32,580 nt of DNA from Alphaproteobacteria bacterium (GTDB lineage: Bacteria; Pseudomonadota; Alphaproteobacteria; Micropepsales; Micropepsaceae), in contig JAFAVP010000070.1 of assembly GCA_019242395.1 (NCBI GenBank), positions 1 to 32,580 of the forward strand. Direction: 5' to 3'. The translations under genes were made by a program, and so were the position numbers. Shown here one piece after another: positions 1 to 10,057 of this stretch. Position 1 is the stretch's first letter; each line of letters starts with the position of its first letter. The notes beneath the pieces were generated by a model. It was not told where the DNA came from. It saw nothing but the letters and a program-made list of their open reading frames with translations, and ran no database searches.

Positions 1-2147
1 TGTGGCGCAAGCTGCCCGGCGCGCGCTCGGCCGGCCGTGTGCAGTCGGTGGCACTGCGTTTGATCGTCGAGCGCGAGGCCGAGATTGAAGCCTTCCGCGC
101 GCAAGAATACTGGACCGTCGAAGCCGATGTGCAGACAGATGCCGGCGGCTTCGCCGCGCGGCTGACGCACCTCGATGGCAAGAAGCTGGACAAGCTGTCG
201 CTCGGCAACGAGGCGGAGGCGAAGCGCGCGGCGGACGCGATCCGCGCGCAGGCGTTCCGCATAGGCAACGTGGAAAGCAAGCCGGCCAAGCGTCACCCTG
301 CCCCGCCCTTCATCACCTCCACCCTGCAGATGGAAGCCTCGCGCAAACTCGGCTTCAACGCCAAGCACACCATGCGAGTCGCGCAGCAGCTTTATGAGGG
401 CGTGGACATCGGCGGCGACGCCGTCGGGCTCATTACCTATATGCGGACCGATGGCCTGGATGTCGCGCCCGAGGCCATATCTGAAGCGCGCCACGTCATC
501 GAGGAACAGTATGGCAAGCGTTACTTGCCCGGTGCGCCGCGCCGATACACGAGCAAGGTGAAGAATGCACAGGAAGCCCATGAGGCCATCCGGCCCACCA
601 GCTTTTCGCGGCGGCCGGAGCAGATTGCGCTGCGGCTCGATGCCGACCAGGCCAAACTCTACGAGCTGATCTGGAAGCGTGCGCTTGCGAGCCAGATGGA
701 AAGCGCTGAACTGGAGCGCACCACCGTTGATGTTGTCTCCGCGGACAGCCGGATCACACTGCGTGCCACCGGCTCCGTGACGTTGTTCGATGGCTTCCTC
801 ACCCTCTACCAGGAAGGCAAGGACGACGAGCAGGACGAAGACGGCGCTAAGCTGCCGCGAGTGGAGGAAGGCGAAAGCGCCGGTATCGAGCAGGTGAAAC
901 CGGAACAGCACTTCACCGAACCACCGCCCCGCTATTCGGAAGCGAGTCTGGTGCGCAAGATGGAGGAGTTGGGCATCGGCCGCCCCTCTACCTACGCCAG
1001 CATCCTCTCCACCCTGCGCGACCGCGCCTATGTGCGGATGGAGCGCAACCGCTTCGTCCCGGACGACAAGGGACGCATCGTCACCACCTTCCTCACCAAT
1101 TTCTTCAAGCGGTATGTGGAGTACGGCTTCACAGCCGACCTCGAAGAGAAACTGGATGAAGTCTCCGCCGGTAAACTCGATTGGAAGCAGCTGCTGCGGG
1201 ATTTCTGGCGCGACTTCTCCGCCGCCATCGGCGAGACGAAAGAGCTGAAAATCTCCGACGTCATCGATGCGCTGGATGAAGTGCTGGGGCCGCATCTGTT
1301 CATGCCGATGGATGGCCAGGACCCGCGGGTGTGCCCCACCTGCGGTAACGGGCGGCTCTCCCTGAAACTCGGCCGCTTCGGCGCCTTCGTGGGCTGCTCC
1401 AACTATCCGGAATGCCGCTATACCCGGAAGCTAGGCCAAAGTGCGGAAGAGGCGAACAGCGAGCAACCCCGCGAGCTAGGCGTCGATCCGGAAACGGGGG
1501 AGCCGATCAGCATCCGCGTTGGCCGCTTCGGACCTTACGTGCAGCGCGGGGCTGGCGAGAAGCCCGCGCGTGCCACCATCCCCAAGGGGACCGATGCCGG
1601 AAGCATCGATCTCGAATACGCGCTGAGGCTGCTGTCCCTGCCGCGCGAGATCGGCAAGCATCCGGAAACCGGCGATCTCATCACGGCGAATTTCGGCCGC
1701 TTCGGGCCTTATGTGCAGCACCAGAAGACCTACGCGTCGCTGGAGTCGCCTGAAGATGTCTTCACCGTCGGCATCAATCGCGCTGTGACCTTGATTGCGG
1801 AAAAGAAGGCCAATCCGCGAGGCCGCCGAGGCCCGGAGCCGCTGAAGGAGCTTGGCCCCGCTGTGAATGGCGCCCCCATCAAATTAATGAACGGCCGCTA
1901 TGGCCCGTATGTCACCGACGGCACCACCAATGCCACCATCCCGAACGGCACCGATCCGCAAAGCGTCACGCTCGATCAAGCGCAGGCACTGATCGCCGAA
2001 CGCGAAGCCAAAGGCGGCGGCAAAAAGAAGACTAAGAGGGCGCCCGCGAAACCAAAGGCTTCCGCGAAAGCATCTGCCAAAGGCAAGAGGGCGAACTCAT
2101 CGAAAGGCAAATCTGCTGCCAAGAAGCCGGAGCCTGCTGAGACTTGA
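1..2147 (+). CDS. topA: DNA topoisomerase I (5'-truncated by window start)
   Basis: Frame is open from nt 3 (WRKLPGARSAGRVQSVALRLIVERE...). Contains ITYMRTDG active-site region, CPTCGNGRLSLKLGRFGAFVGCSNYPEC zinc ribbon, repeated GRFGPYVQ C-terminal modules and a Lys/Ala-rich tail. Confidence 0.97.
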   Translation, partial: WRKLPGARSAGRVQSVALRLIVEREAEIEAFRAQEYWTVEADVQTDAGGFAARLTHLDGKKLDKLSLGNEAEAKRAADAIRAQAFRIGNVESKPAKRHPAPPFITSTLQMEASRKLGFNAKHTMRVAQQLYEGVDIGGDAVGLITYMRTDGLDVAPEAISEARHVIEEQYGKRYLPGAPRRYTSKVKNAQEAHEAIRPTSFSRRPEQIALRLDADQAKLYELIWKRALASQMESAELERTTVDVVSADSRITLRATGSVTLFDGFLTLYQEGKDDEQDEDGAKLPRVEEGESAGIEQVKPEQHFTEPPPRYSEASLVRKMEELGIGRPSTYASILSTLRDRAYVRMERNRFVPDDKGRIVTTFLTNFFKRYVEYGFTADLEEKLDEVSAGKLDWKQLLRDFWRDFSAAIGETKELKISDVIDALDEVLGPHLFMPMDGQDPRVCPTCGNGRLSLKLGRFGAFVGCSNYPECRYTRKLGQSAEEANSEQPRELGVDPETGEPISIRVGRFGPYVQRGAGEKPARATIPKGTDAGSIDLEYALRLLSLPREIGKHPETGDLITANFGRFGPYVQHQKTYASLESPEDVFTVGINRAVTLIAEKKANPRGRRGPEPLKELGPAVNGAPIKLMNGRYGPYVTDGTTNATIPNGTDPQSVTLDQAQALIAEREAKGGGKKKTKRAPAKPKASAKASAKGKRANSSKGKSAAKKPEPAET

Positions 2148-2170
2148 GAAGCTTGTCGGGGGACAAAGCA

Positions 2171-2668
2171 ATGCGCTTCGCAGTGACTTCCATGTTTGTC
2201 GCAGCGGCGCTGAGTGTCTGCGCCGGCTCGGTCTCGGCCGACGATGCAAAGGAAGCGAAAGCATTCGTTGCTGGTCTCTTTGCGACCTACAAGGACAACA
2301 GCAAGCCGCCCGCGGGCGCACACCATGTCTATGATTCACAGCTGCAGGCGCTGATGGATGAAGACGCGCGTCTCGCCAACGGTGAAGTTGGTGCACTGGA
2401 TTTCGATCCGCTCTGCCAGTGCCAGGACTATCAGAAGCTTCAGGCGCAGCTCACCGTGCGCTCCGCTTCACCCACCGGTGCAATCGTTGCCGTAAAGATG
2501 ATCGATCTGGGGATGCCGAACGACAAACCGCGAGACGCGGTGCTCGACCTGGTGAAAGAACGCGGGGTTTGGCGCATTCACGACATCCACGCCGACGACC
2601 CGAAAAGCCTGCGCGCATTTCTCATTCAACAAAACGCCGAACGTGCGAAGCCTTCGAAGCACAAGTAG
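2171..2668 (+). CDS. Exported hypothetical protein, DUF3828-like
   Basis: ATG at 2171 followed by a signal peptide (MRFAVTSMFVAAALSVCAGSVSA); 'DFDPLCQCQDY' resembles DUF3828-type proteins. Ends TAG. Confidence 0.75.
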   Translation: MRFAVTSMFVAAALSVCAGSVSADDAKEAKAFVAGLFATYKDNSKPPAGAHHVYDSQLQALMDEDARLANGEVGALDFDPLCQCQDYQKLQAQLTVRSASPTGAIVAVKMIDLGMPNDKPRDAVLDLVKERGVWRIHDIHADDPKSLRAFLIQQNAERAKPSKHK

Positions 2669-2699
2669 CGACACCCTTCCGCCTCATGTAGACAGAGAC

Positions 2700-4910
2700 A
2701 TGGCAAGAAAAGGCAAGGCGCCTGCGCTGACACGCGAGGCGGTGCTTGAAGCGCTGGCGGCAAATCCCTCCGGCACCAAGCGCGACCTCGCGCGCGCGCT
2801 GCATGTCAGCGGCAATGAGCGCATCGCGCTCAAGCACATCCTGAAAGATCTGGAATCAGAAGGCGCAATAGCGCGGGGCCGCAAGCGTTCCTACGAAAGG
2901 CCGGGATCCCTACCCGAAGTGACCGTGCTGGAAATCAGCGGGCAGGATCCGGACGGCGAGTTGCTGGCCGCGCCGCAGCGCTGGGAAGGCGAGGAGCCGC
3001 CGCCGCAGATCATCGTCGTTCCCGGCCGCGAGGATGAAGCCCGTGGTTCGGCGCTCGGCGCGGGCGAACGCATTCTCGCGCGGCTGACGAAAACCCGGGC
3101 AGGCTACGAAGCGCGCATCATCAAGCGGCTCGGCGCGTCTGTGCACAAGGTGCTCGGCGTCTTCCGCCACGGCGACCGCGGCGGACGTGTTTCGCCCATC
3201 GACCGCAAGAGCAAATATGAATTCTTTATCGAGAGCCGTGATCGTGCGGATGCGCAGCCGAACGAGCTGGTGCTGTGCGAACCGCTTTCCGGCCGTGCCT
3301 CCGGTTTGCCGCGGGCGCGCGTGGTCGAACGCCTCGGCTCGATGAATGAACCCAACGCCGTGAGCCTGATCGCCATCCACGCGCACGGCATTCCGACAGA
3401 GTTTCCGCGCGAGGCATTGGAGGAAGCGGATGGCGCCAGGCCCCTCACCGACCCGTGTGGCCGCACGGATTTGCGCAACATTCCGCTCGTCACCATCGAC
3501 CCGGAAGACGCGCGCGATCACGACGACGCGGTGTGGGCCGGACCGGACGACGATCGGAAAAACAAGGGCGGTCACATCGTTATCGTCGCCATCGCCGACG
3601 TGGCGCACTACGTCACGCCCGGTTCGGCATTGGATCGCGAAGCATTCAAGCGCGGCAACTCGGCCTATTTCCCGGATCGCGTTGTGCCCATGCTGCCGGA
3701 GAAATTGTCGGCCGATCTTTGTTCCCTGATGGAAGTGGACCGGCCATGCCTCGCCGTGCGCATGGTGTTCGACCGCGACGGCAACAAGAAGGGGCACGAA
3801 TTCATCCGCGGCATCATGCGCTCCGCTGCAACGCTGACGTATCAACAGGCGCAGCGCGCGTTCGACGGCAAGGATAACAGCGCACTCGCAAATAATGTAC
3901 TCAAGCCGCTCTGGGACGCCTACCAGGCGCTGGCGCGGGCGCGGGATCGCCGCGATCCGCTGGCGCTCGATTTGCCGGAACGCCGCATCGTCATCGGCGA
4001 AGATGGCACGGTAAAGTCCATTGCCTTCCGCGAGCGGCTCGAATCCATGCGCCTCATCGAAGAGATGATGATCATGGCGAATGTCGCCGCCGCCGAGACT
4101 TTGGAGAAGGCACGTTCGCCGCTGATCTACCGCATTCACGAGCAGCCCTCAAAGGAAAAGCTGTACGCGTTTGCCGATTACCTGCGCACCACCGGGATGA
4201 GCTTCGCCAAGGGCCAGGTGGTGAAGCCGTCTACCTTCAACCGCATTTTGGCGCAGGCAAAGGGCGGCCCGAACGAACTGCCTATGAACGACGTTGTGCT
4301 GCGCACCCAGGCCCAGGCCGTGTATGCGGCCGAGAACGTCGGGCATTTCGGGTTGAATCTGCAGCGCTATGCGCACTTCACCTCGCCCATCCGCCGCTAC
4401 GCCGATCTGGTGGTGCATCGCGCGCTGATCCGCGCGCTGAAGTTGGGCGAAGGAGGATTGAGCGATGCACAGGCGGCCAAGCTCGGAGATGTGGCCGACC
4501 ACATTTCTATGACGGAGCGGCGCGCGATGGCCGCGGAGCGCGATTCCAACGACCGCTACGTCGCCGCCTACATGGAAGATCGCGTCGGCGCCATCTTCGA
4601 GGCGCGGGTCACCGGCGTCACGCGATTTGGGCTCTTCGTGCGGCTGCCGGAAAGCGGCGCCGAAGGACTGATCCCCGCGCGCACCTTGGGTTTGGAATAC
4701 TTCCGCCACGACGAGCGGCAGCATGCGCTTATCGGCGACCGCAGCGGCACAAAGTACTCTATGGGAGCCATACTCAGCGTGCAGCTGATGGAAGCCGCGC
4801 CACTCACCGGCGGCCTGCGCTTCGAACTCGCGGAAGCGAGCGCCCCGCCACGCCGTAGTTCTGGCCGGCCTAGGACCGACTCGCGCGCACGTACAAAGCT
4901 GCGGCGCTGA
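2700..4910 (+). CDS. rnr: Ribonuclease R (RNB-domain exoribonuclease)
   Basis: ATG at 2700; TIDPEDARDHDDAVWA and HFTSPIRRYADLVVHR RNB signatures, C-terminal S1 domain (GAIFEARVTGVTRFGLFVRL). Confidence 0.96.
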   Translation: MARKGKAPALTREAVLEALAANPSGTKRDLARALHVSGNERIALKHILKDLESEGAIARGRKRSYERPGSLPEVTVLEISGQDPDGELLAAPQRWEGEEPPPQIIVVPGREDEARGSALGAGERILARLTKTRAGYEARIIKRLGASVHKVLGVFRHGDRGGRVSPIDRKSKYEFFIESRDRADAQPNELVLCEPLSGRASGLPRARVVERLGSMNEPNAVSLIAIHAHGIPTEFPREALEEADGARPLTDPCGRTDLRNIPLVTIDPEDARDHDDAVWAGPDDDRKNKGGHIVIVAIADVAHYVTPGSALDREAFKRGNSAYFPDRVVPMLPEKLSADLCSLMEVDRPCLAVRMVFDRDGNKKGHEFIRGIMRSAATLTYQQAQRAFDGKDNSALANNVLKPLWDAYQALARARDRRDPLALDLPERRIVIGEDGTVKSIAFRERLESMRLIEEMMIMANVAAAETLEKARSPLIYRIHEQPSKEKLYAFADYLRTTGMSFAKGQVVKPSTFNRILAQAKGGPNELPMNDVVLRTQAQAVYAAENVGHFGLNLQRYAHFTSPIRRYADLVVHRALIRALKLGEGGLSDAQAAKLGDVADHISMTERRAMAAERDSNDRYVAAYMEDRVGAIFEARVTGVTRFGLFVRLPESGAEGLIPARTLGLEYFRHDERQHALIGDRSGTKYSMGAILSVQLMEAAPLTGGLRFELAEASAPPRRSSGRPRTDSRARTKLRR

Positions 4911-5617
4911 TGGAGAAAGCGCTCGAAGGATTCGAGAAGGACGAGGTGTTCGTCAAGAACCGGTTGCGGCCGAGGGATGCGGCCACGTTGGTGCTGGTGC
5001 GCCGCGATGCGGATGGGCCCCGTGTATTAATGGGGCGGCGCCACGGGAACATGACTTTTATGGCCAACAAATATGTGTTCCCGGGGGGCCGCGTCGATCC
5101 ATGCGATGGGCGGGTAAAGCTTGGCGGCGATTTCAAGCCGCACGTTTACGCGCGATTGCTGCGCGAAGTGAGCGAAAGGCGGGCGCGCGCGCTGGCCCTG
5201 GCGGCCGTTCGAGAGACCTTTGAAGAAACTGGAATCCTGATTGGCGAGAGGAGCAAGAATGTGCCGCGAGCGAGAAGCGCCTGGTCGCGCTTCTTCGCAC
5301 ATGGCGTAGTGCCGAAGCTGCATCAGCTGGATTACATTGCGCGTGCGATCACCCCACCCAACCGCCCGCGCCGTTTCGACGCCCGCTTCTTTATGGCGGA
5401 GGCCACTGCCATCGCGCGCGAACTGGATGCGCCGGACACCGACGAATTGCTCACACCCTGCTGGCTGAACTTCGCGGAAGCCCGCGCCATCGATATCCCC
5501 GCCATCACCCGCGCTGTGCTCGCGGAGATCGAGGCGCGGGTGTTAAGTACAGACAAGTGCCGCCCTGTTCCCTTCTTTCGCTTCCTGCGCGGCAAATCCC
5601 AGCTGGAATATCTGTGA
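4910..5617 (+). CDS. NUDIX hydrolase with interrupted Nudix box (NUDT7/NUDT19-like)
   Basis: VFPGGRVD ... AAVRETFEETGILIGE; start overlaps rnr stop. Confidence 0.88.
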   Translation: MEKALEGFEKDEVFVKNRLRPRDAATLVLVRRDADGPRVLMGRRHGNMTFMANKYVFPGGRVDPCDGRVKLGGDFKPHVYARLLREVSERRARALALAAVRETFEETGILIGERSKNVPRARSAWSRFFAHGVVPKLHQLDYIARAITPPNRPRRFDARFFMAEATAIARELDAPDTDELLTPCWLNFAEARAIDIPAITRAVLAEIEARVLSTDKCRPVPFFRFLRGKSQLEYL

Positions 5618-6777
5618 CCACGATCGCTGTTGATCGCCCGCACTTCTCGTTGGCTGCGATCCTCACCGCCTGCATCGCTTACGGCATAGGAATGGGGCTC
5701 ACCCTGCCGCTGCTGTCCATCGTGCTGGAGCGGATGGGCGAACCGGGTAGTGTCAACGGACTCAATCTCGCTACGGCCGGCCTCGCGTCCGTCGCGGTGG
5801 CGCCTTACGTGCCGCGCGCGATGGCGAAGATCGGCACGGCCGAAGTATTGGCGCTGGCGCTGGCCGTCGCGGCCTGCGCGCTCATCGCCATCTATTACGT
5901 ACCGAAGCTGTGGCTGTGGTTTCCGGTGCGCTTCCTGCTGTCGAGCGGATTGAACGCGCTGTTCGTGATCGCGGAATTCTGGATCAACCGCCTCGCGACC
6001 GCGCAGAACCGCGGCCGCTACATCGCGCTCTATTCGCTGTGTTTTGCCGGCGCCTATGGCATTGGCCCGGCGCTGCTGCAGGTTACCGGTACGAGAGGGA
6101 TCGTGCCGTTCGCGGTGGGCGCCGGGCTGCTGCTGGCCGCGATCCTTCCCGTGCTGTTCGCCCGCCGCACTGCGCCGCGGATCGAGCACGCGTTCGATAG
6201 TTCGGTGATTTCGGTGGTGCGCGCAGCGCCCGCCATTTTCGCCGCCGCGTTCGTGTTCGGCGCGGTAGACGCCGGCATGGCGGGCCTCATTCCGGTTTAC
6301 GCCATGCGCAAAGGCTACACGGAAGCGCACGCCGCGCTCTGCGTCACCGCGATGGCGCTCGGCAGCATCGTGTTTCAGTATCCGATCGGCGCGCTGGCGG
6401 ATCGCATGCGCAAGCGCAATCTGCTCGCCCTCTGCACCGCCACCGGCATTGTGGGCGCGGCACTCACGCCCTTTGTCGTAGATTCGCCGCTGCTGCTGTA
6501 CCTGGTGTTGTTCGTGTGGGGCGGATTGATCCTCGGCGTGTACAGCATCGGACTCACCATGCTGGGCCAGCGCTTCGAGGATTCGGAGCTGGCCAACGCC
6601 AACGCTGGCTTTGTGATTCTCTATTCGCTGGGGCTGCTGGCGGGACCGCTCGGCGAAGGCGTGGCGCTGGATGCCTGGAACCCGCACGGCCTGATGCTGT
6701 CGCTGGGCCTGATCTGCGCGGCGTATGTAGGCTTTCTGCTGTTCCGCCGGCCATCTGCCGCAGCGCGGTCGGTTTGA
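5614..6777 (+). CDS. MFS transporter
   Basis: GTG at 5614 overlapping the upstream TGA (GTGA). About 12 hydrophobic segments; QNRGRYIALYSLCFAGAYGIGP and PIGALADRMRKR MFS-type motifs. Confidence 0.88.
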   Translation: MTTIAVDRPHFSLAAILTACIAYGIGMGLTLPLLSIVLERMGEPGSVNGLNLATAGLASVAVAPYVPRAMAKIGTAEVLALALAVAACALIAIYYVPKLWLWFPVRFLLSSGLNALFVIAEFWINRLATAQNRGRYIALYSLCFAGAYGIGPALLQVTGTRGIVPFAVGAGLLLAAILPVLFARRTAPRIEHAFDSSVISVVRAAPAIFAAAFVFGAVDAGMAGLIPVYAMRKGYTEAHAALCVTAMALGSIVFQYPIGALADRMRKRNLLALCTATGIVGAALTPFVVDSPLLLYLVLFVWGGLILGVYSIGLTMLGQRFEDSELANANAGFVILYSLGLLAGPLGEGVALDAWNPHGLMLSLGLICAAYVGFLLFRRPSAAARSV

Positions 6778-6802
6778 AAGTGTCTTTACTTAACAAGCGT
6801 CA

Positions 6803-6852
6803 TCACCCGGTCGCGCGCCTTCTCGCGAGCGATCCGGGTGACCCATTTTTGT
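6803..6852 (+). terminator. Intrinsic terminator downstream of MFS gene
   Basis: TCACCCGG(6803-6810)/CCGGGTGA(6834-6841) with further inner pairing, followed by CCCATTTTTG. Confidence 0.65.
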
Positions 6853-7001
6853 TCAAGAATGGAAATTGGCTCGCCCGCATGAAGCGGGCGATGATGAATA
6901 GAGAGATGCGAACCAGAATAATGCAATTGCAATCTGCGTCGCGCGATTGTTTGTAATAGGCTGTGGATGCGGCAGGAATTGGTAGGGAAAACGTCTAGGT
7001 G

Positions 7002-7292
7002 ATGGCACGCGAGAAAGCTCATCACGAGATCGAGTCACCCGTAATTCGGCAGGCTGTTGAGCTTGCCACATCTGGCGGCAATGAAATCTCTGAGGTTCAG
7101 CACGGGTGGTCGAAATTGCGCGAGGTTATCGCGATGAAATTCCCCCTTTCCGACGGAACCCGGGAGCGCCTGTTTGCCATGCCCGCCCTGAGATATTATC
7201 CGCCATTCAAATCGCCTCACTATGTCCCTGATGAAGGATTCATCTGCGACGATGAGAAGGCGGCGATTTCTTTCCCGTGCCAAGCGCCCTGA
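7002..7292 (+). CDS. Hypothetical small protein
   Basis: 96-codon ORF between MFS gene and rpmG; no domain recognised. Confidence 0.35.
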   Translation: MAREKAHHEIESPVIRQAVELATSGGNEISEVQHGWSKLREVIAMKFPLSDGTRERLFAMPALRYYPPFKSPHYVPDEGFICDDEKAAISFPCQAP

Positions 7293-7390
7293 AACTCAGA
7301 TTGGGATCGATTTGCCGCCGCCTATGGGTTGACTTTGGGCTTTCGCTGGCTAAGTTCCCCGCCCTTCAGGACATTCGAGGACTTCACAAA

Positions 7391-7558
7391 ATGGCAAAGC
7401 CGACCACGGCCAAAATCCGGCTCAACAGCTCCAGCGACACGGGCTTCTTCTACGTGACGAAGAAGAACACCCGCACCATGACGGAAAAGTTCTCGGTCAA
7501 GAAGTACGACCCCGTGCTGCGCAAGCACGTCGAGTTCAAGGAAGGCAAGATCAAATAG
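7391..7558 (+). CDS. rpmG: 50S ribosomal protein L33 (cysteine-free type)
   Basis: [55 protein letters not shown], full-length L33; ends TAG. Confidence 0.98.
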   Translation: MAKPTTAKIRLNSSSDTGFFYVTKKNTRTMTEKFSVKKYDPVLRKHVEFKEGKIK

Positions 7559-7581
7559 ATCTGTGCCACCGCTGTGAGACC

Positions 7582-7607
7582 AAAGCCCTGCCCATCGGCA
7601 GGGCTTT
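7582..7607. terminator. Bidirectional terminator between rpmG and the convergent hydrolase
   Basis: Perfect 11-bp stem AAAGCCCTGCC-catc-GGCAGGGCTTT with A-run 5' and T-run 3'. Confidence 0.85.
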
Positions 7608-7613
7608 CTGATT

Positions 7614-8519
7614 CTAGGCGGCCTTCTTGCGTTCGACGCGGGACAGAAAATCACCGATGTACTGAAGGTAGATCGGCACCAGCGCGTTCGTGAAATCATG
7701 CGCCATGCCGGGCACGATCACGAGTTCGCAGCCCGGAATAGAGGCCGCAGTGTCCTTGCCCCCTTCCGCGGGCACCAGCGGATCGTCCGCGCCGTGGATC
7801 ACCAGCGAGGGCGCGCGCACAGCCTTCAGCATCTCGTTGCGCGGCTCGGCCACAAGGATCACTACCAACTGACGCGCGGGCGCTACCGGATCGTACGGCG
7901 CGCGATCCACTTCCCGCTCCAGCAGCGCTGTCATTTCTTCTTCGGTGGGCGGATAACCAGGGCTGCCGATCGCCGTCCAGATCTTTCGCCCCGCCGCCAT
8001 GCGGTCTTCGCGGCTGTCGCTGGCCGGCGGCATGGTGAGCACCGCCATCACCTCCGGCTTGCCTTGCGGCAGGTCACGGCGGCCGGTGGTCGACATGATC
8101 GACACCAGGCTGCGGGTGCGCGACGGATGTTTCGCGGCCACAATTTGCGCAATCATGCCCCCCATGGAAGCGCCGACAATGTGCGCGCTGCCGATCTCCA
8201 GCGCATCCATCAGCCCCACGGTATCCGCGGCCATGTCGTCGAGCGTGTATGGCGCGTCCACCTTCTGGCCGGTCGCGAACTTCATCATCGCATCGGCCAC
8301 ATTGGGCACGCCGAGCTGCGAAAGGTGCGTGGACAAGCCTGCATCGCGATTGTCGAACCGGATGACGCGAAAGCCGCGCGCCGCCAGGCCCTCGCACAGC
8401 GCCACCGGCCACATCGTCATCTGCGCCGCGTAACCCATGATGAGCAGCACGGCCGGATCGCTCTTGCGCCCGAAGCTCTCGTATTCGATGTCGATGCCGT
8501 TGGCCCGCACTTGCGGCAT
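7614..8519 (-). CDS. Alpha/beta hydrolase
   Basis: ATG at 8519 (MPQVRANGIDIEYES...); VGASMGGMIAQ nucleophile elbow, VIHGADDPLVP, and a late His (GMAHDF). Confidence 0.92.
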   Translation of the reverse strand: MPQVRANGIDIEYESFGRKSDPAVLLIMGYAAQMTMWPVALCEGLAARGFRVIRFDNRDAGLSTHLSQLGVPNVADAMMKFATGQKVDAPYTLDDMAADTVGLMDALEIGSAHIVGASMGGMIAQIVAAKHPSRTRSLVSIMSTTGRRDLPQGKPEVMAVLTMPPASDSREDRMAAGRKIWTAIGSPGYPPTEEEMTALLEREVDRAPYDPVAPARQLVVILVAEPRNEMLKAVRAPSLVIHGADDPLVPAEGGKDTAASIPGCELVIVPGMAHDFTNALVPIYLQYIGDFLSRVERKKAA

Positions 8520-8584
8520 GGGTTGTCCCTTGCGATGGTTCTGCTCAGCGACTGTAGCACCCGCGCGCGCCTCTGCCACTGCCG

Positions 8585-10057
8585 ATGAAACGCGATCTCA
8601 ACCGCCTCACCAACCAACGCTTCGACCTTTTGGTGATCGGCGGCGGCATCACCGGCGCCTGCATTGCGCGGGATGCGGCGATGCGCGGGCTTTCGGTGGC
8701 GTTGATCGAAAAGAGCGATTTCGCGCACGCTACCAGCGCGCACAATTCGAGGCTAATCCACGGCGGTTTGCGCTATTTGCGCAATTTCGAGCTGAGGCTG
8801 GTGCGGGAATCCCTGCGCGAGCGGCGCATCTGGCAGCGGATTGCGCCCGCTTATGTGCATCCCCTGCCCTTCTTGGTTCCGTTGTATGGTGGCGGATGGA
8901 AAGCGCGCGCGACTCTTGCCGCCGGGCTGACCTTGTACGATCTCCTGGCGTTTGACCGGAGCGGACCCGACGATCCCGCGCAGCGCTTGCCGAGGCACCG
9001 CTGGCTCGATGCGAAATCTGCGCTGGCGATCGAGCCTGCGCTGGATGGCAGGGGCTTCGTGGGCGCCTTCGAATACTACGACGCGCAAATGGATTCGCCT
9101 GAGCGGCTGGCGCTTGCCTGCATCATGGATGCAGATGCGCACGGCGCGGTGGTCGCCAATTACGTTCAGGCGGAAGGCTTGCTGTTTCGCGAGGACCGTG
9201 CCGAAGGCGCGCGGGTAGCCGATGCCTTCAGCGACGCTGAGTTTGAGGTTCGCGCCGCAGTGACGGTGATTGCGGCGGGTCCCTGGGCGGATCTGTTCCT
9301 AAGGTTGGCGCTGGGGAAGCCGGTTTCGCACCGTCTGGTGCGCTCCAAAGGCATTCATCTCGTGGTGCCTCCAATGACGCAAACCCACGCGTTGACGCTT
9401 GCCACGAAGGGTGGTCACTTTTTCGTGCTGCCCTGGCGTGGTCATTCCTTGCTCGGCACCACGGACGCGCCCTTCACCGGCTCGCCGAATCACGTGGGAG
9501 TAGCGGAGGAGGACATTGCCGCATTCCTTGCCTTCATCAATGCGCATCTCCCCTCCGCTGATCTGCAGCGGGGCGACGTTAAGCACTTCTACGCCGGGCT
9601 GCGGCCGCTGGTGGATGACGGTCGCCGCAGCACCTACAACGCCAGCCGCCGCGCGGAGCTGATCGATCACGGTAAGGACGATGGCGTAGCCGCTCTCTAC
9701 TCTGCCATCGGCGGCAAATGGACCACCTCGCGCCGGCTCGCGGAGCAAGTGGTCGACAAGATTGATGCTAAACTCGGGAAATCCTTCGGTCGCTGCCGGA
9801 CGGCAACATCAGGGCTTCCCAATGTACCTGCCGCCGATCAGAGCGATGTTCTCCGTGCCGTGCGAGCGGAGATGGCGCTCACCATGGAAGACTTGGTGAT
9901 GCGGCGCACAGGCGTCGGGCTGCTGGGGAAACCCGGCGCCCACGTATTGGAAGGGATGTCGCGCACGATGGGCGCCGAGCTCGGATGGAGCGAAGAGCGG
10001 CGGGAACAGGAGATCGCTGCGATGGAACACAATTTCCACACGCGGGAATCTGCATGA
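8585..10057 (+). CDS. glpD: Glycerol-3-phosphate dehydrogenase (FAD)
   Basis: [77 protein letters not shown]. Confidence 0.95.
   Translation: MKRDLNRLTNQRFDLLVIGGGITGACIARDAAMRGLSVALIEKSDFAHATSAHNSRLIHGGLRYLRNFELRLVRESLRERRIWQRIAPAYVHPLPFLVPLYGGGWKARATLAAGLTLYDLLAFDRSGPDDPAQRLPRHRWLDAKSALAIEPALDGRGFVGAFEYYDAQMDSPERLALACIMDADAHGAVVANYVQAEGLLFREDRAEGARVADAFSDAEFEVRAAVTVIAAGPWADLFLRLALGKPVSHRLVRSKGIHLVVPPMTQTHALTLATKGGHFFVLPWRGHSLLGTTDAPFTGSPNHVGVAEEDIAAFLAFINAHLPSADLQRGDVKHFYAGLRPLVDDGRRSTYNASRRAELIDHGKDDGVAALYSAIGGKWTTSRRLAEQVVDKIDAKLGKSFGRCRTATSGLPNVPAADQSDVLRAVRAEMALTMEDLVMRRTGVGLLGKPGAHVLEGMSRTMGAELGWSEERREQEIAAMEHNFHTRESA

Noticed and set aside
2910-4139. 409-aa minus-strand ORF antisense to rnr
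   Set aside because: Shadow ORF; rnr on + strand has unambiguous RNB motifs.
5332-6687. 451-aa minus-strand ORF antisense to NUDIX/MFS genes
   Set aside because: His/Arg/Gln-rich translation typical of the antisense of a GC-rich coding frame; the + strand genes have clear family motifs.
7698-8588. 296-aa plus-strand ORF antisense to the alpha/beta hydrolase
   Set aside because: Shadow ORF rich in His/Arg; the minus-strand hydrolase has catalytic motifs.
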